From Candidatus Pacebacteria bacterium UBA6188 (GTDB taxonomy: Bacteria > Patescibacteriota > Microgenomatia > UBA1400 > PJMF01): DNA of 23,658 bases. Below the pieces are notes generated by a model. The model saw nothing but the letters and a program-made list of their open reading frames with translations, had not been told where the DNA came from and made no database searches. Location of the stretch: NCBI GenBank assembly GCA_002422765.1, contig DITI01000010.1:1-23658 (forward strand). The letters run 5' to 3'. The position numbers and the translations under genes were made by a program. Below are positions 19,104 to 23,658 of the stretch, in pieces; position 1 is the stretch's first letter, and each line of letters opens with the position of its first letter.

Positions 19104-20870
19104 TCATTTTTGAGAATCGCTCTCGCCATCCCCAATAAAGCCATTTCTTTGCAGTGACCAAAGTTTTTGGTAAATTCCGCCTTTATTTTTGATGAGTTGA
19201 GAGTGGGTGCCGAGTTCAGCGATTTTGCCTTGATCGAGGACAACAATACGATCAGCTTGCATAATGGTGGACAAGCGGTGAGCAATAATAATACTGGTCT
19301 TGGGGTCTTTGGGATCGCGGACCATTTGCCAAAAGGCTTGTTGGATAATTTTTTCTGAAGCACTATCTAAAGAACTAGTAGCTTCATCCATGATGATGAT
19401 TTTTGGCTTTTCCAGTAAAACCCTAGCAATGGCCAAGCGTTGACGTTGACCACCGGACAGTTTGATTCCTCGTTCGCCAACTATTGTGTCATAGCCGGCG
19501 GACAAATCTCGAACAAAATCATCCACTTGAGCTGCTTTGGCTGCTGCTAAGACTTCTTGACGTTTAGCCTGATGCTTGGCGTAGGCGATATTAAAATAAA
19601 CACTGTTGTTAAATAGCAAGGGATCTTGAGGCACAACGCCAATAAATTTACGCAGCTCTACTCTTCTAAGTTCTTTAAGGTTGATTCCATCAATGAGTAC
19701 TTCACCTTGTTGAGGGTCGTACATGCGCATCAGAAGTTTGGCCACGGTGCTTTTGCCAGCTCCAGAAAAACCCACCAAAGCAACCACCTCACCAGCTCTA
19801 ATGTGCAGAGAAAAATCTCGCAAAATTGCTTGTTTATTTTCGTAGGCAAAATCAACTTCTTTAAATTCGATCTCGCCATCAATCTTGCTTAAGGCTTTAG
19901 CCTGTTCTGGATCATTAACTTTAATCGGTTCATCTAATAACTCTAGGTAGGTTTTGAGGTCAGTGTGTTTTTTGGCTAATTCGCGCATGCTAAATAACAA
20001 ATGCATCATTTTGGGGAAAAGAGTCATGGCGAAGGTGCTGACTAATAAAAAATCTGGCAAGCTAATTTGACCTTGACTCAAATCAACTAGAGCGAGATAC
20101 ATAATTCCCACCAAAGCGAGATTGATTAAATTGCCAACCAAACCGTCAAAATAACGAAAAGTGAAAAAATAAGCTTGCAAGCGTTGATTCCAAGTTTTCA
20201 GCAAAGCGGCGAAACGATTTTGCTCAAACTCTTCATTGGCAAAATATTTGACCGTGTCAAAGTTAACTAAATTATCAACTCTGGCTGAAGATACTTCGTC
20301 ATCGGCTTCATTGAAAGCTTGGCGTTTCTTGATGTTAATTTTGATCAAAAAAGTAGCAACTAAAGCAGTGAGTAAAACTAAAATCGCTACAGAAAACAAA
20401 TAAGTTGCTTTGAGGGTAGTAAAAGCAAAAATCATCATCCCAAAACTAATACTAAGGTTGAGCAATTGGCGATTGATAATGTCGTAATAAGCAAAAAAAG
20501 CGTCGTCACCTCTTTTCATTAAGCTAATGAGCTTGCCAGAACTTTTATTGGTGTGATAAGCAAAATCCAGATCATGAATGTGGGTTAAAACGGCGTGAGC
20601 AATGGTGTTGGAGGTGCGTACCATGTTTTTGTCGGTAATGAAGTAGCCTAAGTTTTCCAAGAAATTGGCAGTAACTAGTAAAACAGCGAAAATCAAAATA
20701 AGGAAAGAAGCTTGTTCAAAGTTCTGAGCTTGGGCATTTTCAGTCAGCCATTTGACAAAGAATGGAGAGATATTATTTAGAATCATGGCAATGATCATGG
20801 GAATAGAACCAAGAATAAAAGGCCATTTATGTAGCCAGATGAAATGGTAGAGTCGAAGAAAAATTTTCAT
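19104..20870 (-). CDS. ABC half-transporter, Atm1/MsbA-like exporter
   Basis: A 588-aa half-size exporter with an N-terminal six-helix domain (about 1-300) and a C-terminal ATPase: Walker A GFSGAGKST (367-375), Q-loop VVPQDPLL, signature LSGGQRQR (471-478), Walker B IIIMDEATSSLD, and H-loop AHRLST. The intracellular loop reads NFDTVKYFANEEFE (203-216), close to the N-x-E-T-V-K-Y-F-x-N-E stretch of Atm1/HMT1-type exporters, which carry glutathione- or sulfur-containing compounds; MsbA-like lipid or drug export is the alternative. It works as a homodimer, or as a heterodimer with a partner not in this window. The start overlaps the Nudix stop by 4 nt (ATGA), so both genes share a transcript. 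Confidence 0.92.
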   Translation of the reverse strand: MKIFLRLYHFIWLHKWPFILGSIPMIIAMILNNISPFFVKWLTENAQAQNFEQASFLILIFAVLLVTANFLENLGYFITDKNMVRTSNTIAHAVLTHIHDLDFAYHTNKSSGKLISLMKRGDDAFFAYYDIINRQLLNLSISFGMMIFAFTTLKATYLFSVAILVLLTALVATFLIKINIKKRQAFNEADDEVSSARVDNLVNFDTVKYFANEEFEQNRFAALLKTWNQRLQAYFFTFRYFDGLVGNLINLALVGIMYLALVDLSQGQISLPDFLLVSTFAMTLFPKMMHLLFSMRELAKKHTDLKTYLELLDEPIKVNDPEQAKALSKIDGEIEFKEVDFAYENKQAILRDFSLHIRAGEVVALVGFSGAGKSTVAKLLMRMYDPQQGEVLIDGINLKELRRVELRKFIGVVPQDPLLFNNSVYFNIAYAKHQAKRQEVLAAAKAAQVDDFVRDLSAGYDTIVGERGIKLSGGQRQRLAIARVLLEKPKIIIMDEATSSLDSASEKIIQQAFWQMVRDPKDPKTSIIIAHRLSTIMQADRIVVLDQGKIAELGTHSQLIKNKGGIYQKLWSLQRNGFIGDGESDSQK

Positions 20871-21274
20871 TTGATTAAGTTTTTCTGTTTTAGATCCTCA
20901 AAGATGATTTGGTCTACTGGGCCAGTGATCTCTTTTTGAGCATAGGTGTAATATGCCAAATCTTGAATTTCTGAACTAGCTATTATCTTGCCTAGGAATC
21001 TAGCTTCATAGCAGGTCATTTTGACAATAGTGCCTTCAGCTTTTCCGTGGGCCTGAGCAGTAAAAGTGCCGTAATGTTTGATCGTTTCAGTGATGATTTC
21101 CACTCCTAATTCTTCTCGAACTTCTCTAATCAGAGTTTCTTGATCTGATTCACCAGCTTCTCTCTTGCCACCAGGAATATAGTAGGTGTCGTTGCCTTTG
21201 CTAAGAGCCATGAGAATTTGCTGATCTTTGAGGTAAATGAAGGCGATTTTGTCGATGATTTGAGGGGTGGGCAT
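20867..21274 (-). CDS. Nudix hydrolase
   Basis: A 135-aa protein from the ATG at 21274. The Nudix box G-x5-E-x7-REUxEExGU is complete at 36-58 (GKREAGE, then REVREELGV). Members cleave nucleoside diphosphates linked to another moiety; this one resembles small MutT/ADP-ribose-type proteins, with no clear specificity. The frame remains open upstream to 21415, but that stretch is Arg/Leu-rich, lies over non-coding sequence with tRNA-like remnants, and is upstream of the promoter. The extended -10 TGCTATAAT ends exactly 7 nt before the chosen ATG. It is translationally coupled to the ABC exporter. Confidence 0.9.
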   Translation of the reverse strand: MPTPQIIDKIAFIYLKDQQILMALSKGNDTYYIPGGKREAGESDQETLIREVREELGVEIITETIKHYGTFTAQAHGKAEGTIVKMTCYEARFLGKIIASSEIQDLAYYTYAQKEITGPVDQIIFEDLKQKNLIK

Positions 21275-21280
21275 GAGTTG

Positions 21281-21289
21281 ATTATAGCA
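21281..21289 (-). promoter_or_regulatory. Extended -10 promoter giving a leaderless Nudix mRNA
   Basis: The minus strand reads TGC-TATAAT, ending 7 nt before the ATG at 21274. This sets the start codon and excludes the longer open frame. Confidence 0.6.
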
Positions 21290-21314
21290 GGGTTGGTTTT
21301 TTATTTTTAAAAGT

Positions 21315-21332
21315 TGAGGGAGACAGGGACTC
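21315..21332 (-). repeat. Possible degenerate copy of the tRNA-Pro 3' end
   Basis: The minus strand reads GAGTCCCTGTCTCCCTCA, similar to the tRNA-Pro T-arm and acceptor end GAGTCCTGTCTCTCCGA with about three differences. It lies about 125 nt downstream of tRNA-Pro and past its terminator, the same layout as the exact duplicate near tRNA-Gln. The match is short and imperfect, so chance is possible. Confidence 0.35.
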
Positions 21333-21415
21333 TTCATGCACAGCACTAGGCTTAGCCTTCGGCTTTGCCGTCGCCTGCTCCTAAGGTCTTGGTTGAGACC
21401 AGTCTTTAACCCCAA

Positions 21416-21456
21416 ACAAATAAAAAAACTGCTTTACAGCAGTCTTTTTTATTTGT
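21416..21456. terminator. Long bidirectional terminator hairpin after tRNA-Pro
   Basis: Arms 21416-21433 and 21438-21456 pair fully apart from one bulged C (21444), with core CTGCT/AGCAG and loop TTAC. Read on the minus strand it begins at the tRNA discriminator base and ends in seven T plus ATTTG. The outer part (CAAATAAAA/TTTTATTTG) is the same as in the tRNA-Gln terminator, while the GC core differs. Confidence 0.85.
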
Positions 21457-21529
21457 CGGAGAGACAGGACTCGAACCTGCGACCTTACGCTCCCAAAGCG
21501 TACGTTCTAGCCATCTGAACTACTCTCCG
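21456..21529 (-). tRNA. tRNA-Pro (anticodon TGG)
   Basis: The minus-strand cloverleaf has acceptor CGGAGAG/CTCTCCG, D-arm GTTC-loop-GAAC, anticodon stem TACGC/GCGTA with loop TTTGGGA (anticodon TGG, G37), T-arm GCAGG-TTCGAGT-CCTGT, and discriminator A. CCA is not encoded (ACAAAT follows). It lies 21 nt after tRNA-Leu and is probably cotranscribed with it. Confidence 0.96.
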
Positions 21530-21550
21530 TTTTTATTTTGTGATAAAAAG

Positions 21551-21634
21551 TGCCGCGAGAGGGAATCGAACCCACACACTATTGCTAGTACGAGATTTTA
21601 AGTCTCGCGCGTCTACCTATTCCGCCATCGCGGC
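21551..21634 (-). tRNA. tRNA-Leu (anticodon TAA)
   Basis: A minus-strand class II tRNA of 84 nt with acceptor GCCGCGA/TCGCGGC, anticodon loop CTTAAAA (anticodon TAA), a long variable arm (around ACTAGCAATAGT), T-arm GTGGG-TTCGATT-CCCTC, and discriminator A. CCA is not encoded. It is the first gene of the Leu-Pro tRNA pair. Confidence 0.96.
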
Positions 21635-21654
21635 GTGCACTTTTTAACCTTCAA

Positions 21655-21663
21655 ATTATATCA
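21655..21663 (-). promoter_or_regulatory. Consensus extended -10 promoter for the tRNA-Leu/tRNA-Pro pair
   Basis: The minus strand reads TGA-TATAAT. The predicted start near 21648 gives a 14-nt precursor leader before tRNA-Leu. Confidence 0.6.
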
Positions 21664-21691
21664 CTACTTGTGGCAGAGTTCTTGGAGTATT

Positions 21692-23074
21692 TTACAATAG
21701 TTCGTGAGCCTGATAGATGTCACCGGCTCCGATAGTAATAAAGACTTGATGAGGGGTTTCTTGGACGTATTTAGCCAAGGCGGGGATGGTGTGGAGGTTT
21801 TGGATTTGGCAGTTGGGGTACTTGGCCTTAACTGCTGCTACTAATTTGTCACAATTCATTTCGCTGTCAAAGGCTTCGCGGGCTGAAGGAAAAATATCAA
21901 TTAGAAGGATTTCGTCTGTGTTTTTGCTGTGGCTGGCCAAAGCTTCGACAAATTCGTCAAATAATTGTCTGGTACGGGAAAAGGTATGGGGTTGAAAAGC
22001 GATGAGTTTTTTGCCATTTGGGAAATTTTCATTGAGGGTGTCGATAACTGCCAAAACTTCTGAAGGGTGGTGGGCGTAATCATCAAAGTGCCAAGTTTGC
22101 TCATCTTTTTTGACCAACTCGAAGCGTCTTTTAGTGGAGCGAAAATCTGCTAAGGCGCCAATAATTTCTTTTTCCACAAAACCTAATTGTTTCAGACTAG
22201 CAAGGGCTGCTAATGCATTGAGTAAGTTGAATTTGCCAGGAACTTGAAGCTTGAAATCATAGTCACTCAATTTAAATTGACAATGTTTTCCTTCACCAAA
22301 GGTGATGATACTTATATCTGGTCTGGAAATGTTTTGACTCAGTTCAACTAAATCTGGATTGTCGCCATTGATAATAAGAAAACCATTGTTTTTAATTTGT
22401 TTGAAAAATTGCGCAAAAGTTGCCTTGGTAGCGGTGAAATCTTCATAAACATCAGGGTGATCGTATTTAAGATTGGTGCAGACGGTCAAAAATGGCTTAA
22501 GGAAGGAGAATCTGGGTTGGATGGCCTGACCCTTGGCTTTGGCATGAGGGTCAACTACGTACTCATCAGCTTCGGCGACAAAGTACTCGCCCTGAGCCTG
22601 CCATTGACCAGTTTTGGCCATGCCGATAATTTCTCCTACACCAACTGAATATGATAATTTTGCTGGGGCTAAGCGCTCTAAAACAAAGGCAATCATGGCT
22701 GACACAGTGCTTTTACCCCCCACTCCACAGACAGCTAGACCAGCTTGCTGATTAAAAAATTCGGCTAAAGCCTCAGCTTGACTATAAACAGACAAGCCTA
22801 GACGAATGGCCTCTTGTACTTGAGGGTTATCAATGCCTTGGTGAGCAGCGGTGTAGATTACTGCGTCGATTTTTTGATTGTTAAAATCTGGGATTGTAGT
22901 GATGTCTTCAATTCTGATGGCAAGTTTTTTTAGAATTGGTTCAGTGACAAAATCTTCGGCCAAGTCAGAACCTAAAACTTCTCTGCCAGCATCAAGTAAA
23001 CATTGAGCGATGGAGGTCATAGCTACGCCCTTAATGCCTACGAGATAGAACTTTTGCTTTGCAAATAAACTCAC
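21692..23074 (-). CDS. murC: UDP-N-acetylmuramate--L-alanine ligase (MurC-like Mur ligase)
   Basis: A 460-aa cytosolic Mur ligase. The N-terminal Rossmann domain has YLVGIKGVAMTSIAQCLLDAG (10-30) and GSDL. The ATP site is CGVGGKSTVSAMI (116-128), where the usual T/S-H of G-T-H-G-K-T-T is V-G. EADEYV (168-173) and the FDDYAHHPSEV stretch (about 320) are the central and C-terminal signatures of MurC/Mpl. MurC adds L-Ala to UDP-MurNAc as the first peptide step of peptidoglycan synthesis. The start is a GTG overlapping the TGA of murE (GTGA). The peptide ligase Mpl is the main alternative, but the adjacency to murE in a biosynthetic order and the length favour MurC. Confidence 0.85.
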   Translation of the reverse strand: MSLFAKQKFYLVGIKGVAMTSIAQCLLDAGREVLGSDLAEDFVTEPILKKLAIRIEDITTIPDFNNQKIDAVIYTAAHQGIDNPQVQEAIRLGLSVYSQAEALAEFFNQQAGLAVCGVGGKSTVSAMIAFVLERLAPAKLSYSVGVGEIIGMAKTGQWQAQGEYFVAEADEYVVDPHAKAKGQAIQPRFSFLKPFLTVCTNLKYDHPDVYEDFTATKATFAQFFKQIKNNGFLIINGDNPDLVELSQNISRPDISIITFGEGKHCQFKLSDYDFKLQVPGKFNLLNALAALASLKQLGFVEKEIIGALADFRSTKRRFELVKKDEQTWHFDDYAHHPSEVLAVIDTLNENFPNGKKLIAFQPHTFSRTRQLFDEFVEALASHSKNTDEILLIDIFPSAREAFDSEMNCDKLVAAVKAKYPNCQIQNLHTIPALAKYVQETPHQVFITIGAGDIYQAHELL

Positions 23075-23658
23075 TTCAAAGCTTTCAAAACGGCCTCCTC
23101 ATCACTCCAAGGAATTTCGGTAGTGCCATAACACATACTTTTTTCTGGACCTTTGCCAAAAATAGCGACAGTATCGCCTTTTTTAGCTAATTTTTGAATA
23201 GCAAAGTTAATAGCTTCTTGGCGATCTGGTACTGAAGCAATTTTATTATGACCAGTTTGAAGTGATTCTTTCATTTGGCGAATAATCGACCAAATATCTT
23301 CGGTGCGCGGATCTTCTGCCGTAAAAACTAACAAGTCGGCTAGCTCAACTCCAATCTCACCCATCATCGGTCTTTTAGCAGCATCTCTAAGGCCTGCACA
23401 ACCATAAACAGCAATCAATTTGCCTTGGTTTTTTCGTAAGGCAGTTAAGGCGCTGCGCAAACCTTGAGGAGTGTGGGCAAAATCAACGACAATTTTCAAA
23501 CCTTTTTGGTTGGGGATAATTTGCATACGACCTTCTACACCTTCAAATTGATTAATAGCCTGAGCAATTGCTCCTGGCTCAAGTCCTAATTCTAGGGCAA
23601 TCGTGCTCACCAAGCGAGCATTATTTTGATTAAAAGCTTCAAGAAAGCGTTCTTTAAT
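23071..23658 (-). CDS. murE: MurE-like UDP-MurNAc-tripeptide ligase, C-terminal part (cut by window edge)
   Basis: 195 residues, open to the window edge without a start, so this is the C-terminal third of the protein. FLEAFNQNNARLVSTIALELGL matches the end of the Mur central domain (compare G-x-F-N-V-Y-N). GVEGRMQII, VVDFAHTPQGLRSAL (the D-Y-A-H-T-P motif), YGCAGLRDAAKRPMMG (the G-C-G-G-D-R-D-x-x-K-R-P-x-M motif) and FTAEDPRTEDI follow. The last is the position of the DNPR sequence that selects diaminopimelate in many MurE enzymes; here it is EDPR, so the amino acid added (mDAP, Lys or other) is uncertain. GKGPEKSM near the end replaces the common GKGHE. It is translationally coupled to murC. 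Confidence 0.88.
   Translation of the reverse strand: MKERFLEAFNQNNARLVSTIALELGLEPGAIAQAINQFEGVEGRMQIIPNQKGLKIVVDFAHTPQGLRSALTALRKNQGKLIAVYGCAGLRDAAKRPMMGEIGVELADLLVFTAEDPRTEDIWSIIRQMKESLQTGHNKIASVPDRQEAINFAIQKLAKKGDTVAIFGKGPEKSMCYGTTEIPWSDEEAVLKALK

Noticed and set aside
21275..21415. N-terminal extension of the Nudix protein
   Set aside because: The extension is Arg/Leu-rich, covers non-coding sequence with palindromes and a tRNA-like remnant, and lies upstream of the TGCTATAAT promoter that fits the ATG at 21274.
21336..21518. A 60-residue reading frame across the tRNA-Pro terminator and tRNA
   Set aside because: It is antisense to the tRNA gene; the tRNA and the hairpin explain this sequence fully.
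1..23658. CRISPR array, insertion sequence or transposase
   Set aside because: No regularly spaced direct repeats and no transposase or Cas motifs were seen on either strand.
1..23658. TGA recoded as glycine (as in Gracilibacteria/Absconditabacteria)
   Set aside because: TGA ends several genes at their expected lengths (RecQ, ATPase, Elp3, MurE), and no family alignment requires reading through it.

Overview
This is a low-GC (by eye about 38-40%), very densely packed bacterial chromosome segment. Several traits suggest a Candidate Phyla Radiation (Patescibacteria) genome: short intergenic gaps, convergent genes that abut or overlap at their stops, tRNAs without encoded CCA, a full-length radical-SAM/acetyltransferase Elp3, a fused two-subunit 2-oxoacid:ferredoxin oxidoreductase, and many small HAD, methyltransferase and Nudix proteins. 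This assignment is inference; no rRNA is present to confirm it. TGA serves as a stop for several full-length genes, so the code looks standard.

Layout. Positions 1-2801 hold a flavodoxin (minus, cut by the window edge) divergent from an oxidoreductase pair (gamma-alpha fusion plus beta), a plausible electron donor/acceptor set. Positions 2802-4853 (minus) hold a membrane-anchored cyclophilin, a SAM methyltransferase and a HAD hydrolase. A P2-type cation ATPase (4914-7523) runs tail-to-tail into Elp3 (7505-9325, minus). Elp3 is divergent from a Trm9/ALKBH8-like methyltransferase (9374-10171), and tRNA-Gln(TTG) follows. In eukaryotes Elp3 and Trm9 act in sequence on wobble uridine, and tRNA-Gln(UUG) is a classic substrate, so this cluster is the main functional hypothesis of the window.

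Positions 10172-10642 are mostly non-coding: one copy of a dispersed promoter-hairpin repeat, the tRNA with a long terminator hairpin, and a duplicated tRNA 3' end. Positions 10643-13037 (plus) hold a SWEET/PQ-loop-like membrane protein, a small membrane protein, a 2H-phosphoesterase-like protein and a HAD-like protein whose motif I lies at the C-terminus. Positions 13039-15963 (minus) form an operon: MazG-like pyrophosphohydrolase, degenerate HD/HD-GYP-like protein, and two HAD hydrolases. RecQ and a short-chain dehydrogenase follow (minus). The second copy of the promoter-hairpin repeat sits between RecQ and MazG.

Positions 18330-19100 stand out. A lone 107-aa response-regulator receiver with higher GC, a strong ribosome binding site held in a hairpin, and an upstream leader is followed by about 330 nt of consecutive stem-loops that no gene explains. 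After it come an Atm1-like ABC exporter and a Nudix hydrolase (minus), then tRNA-Pro(TGG) and tRNA-Leu(TAA), and finally the cell-wall genes murC and murE (minus, murE cut by the window edge).

A window-wide signal is that most operon-first genes have a -10 box, often extended (TGnTAnnnT), ending only 7-10 nt before the start codon, which predicts leaderless or nearly leaderless mRNAs. The receiver gene is the clear exception.
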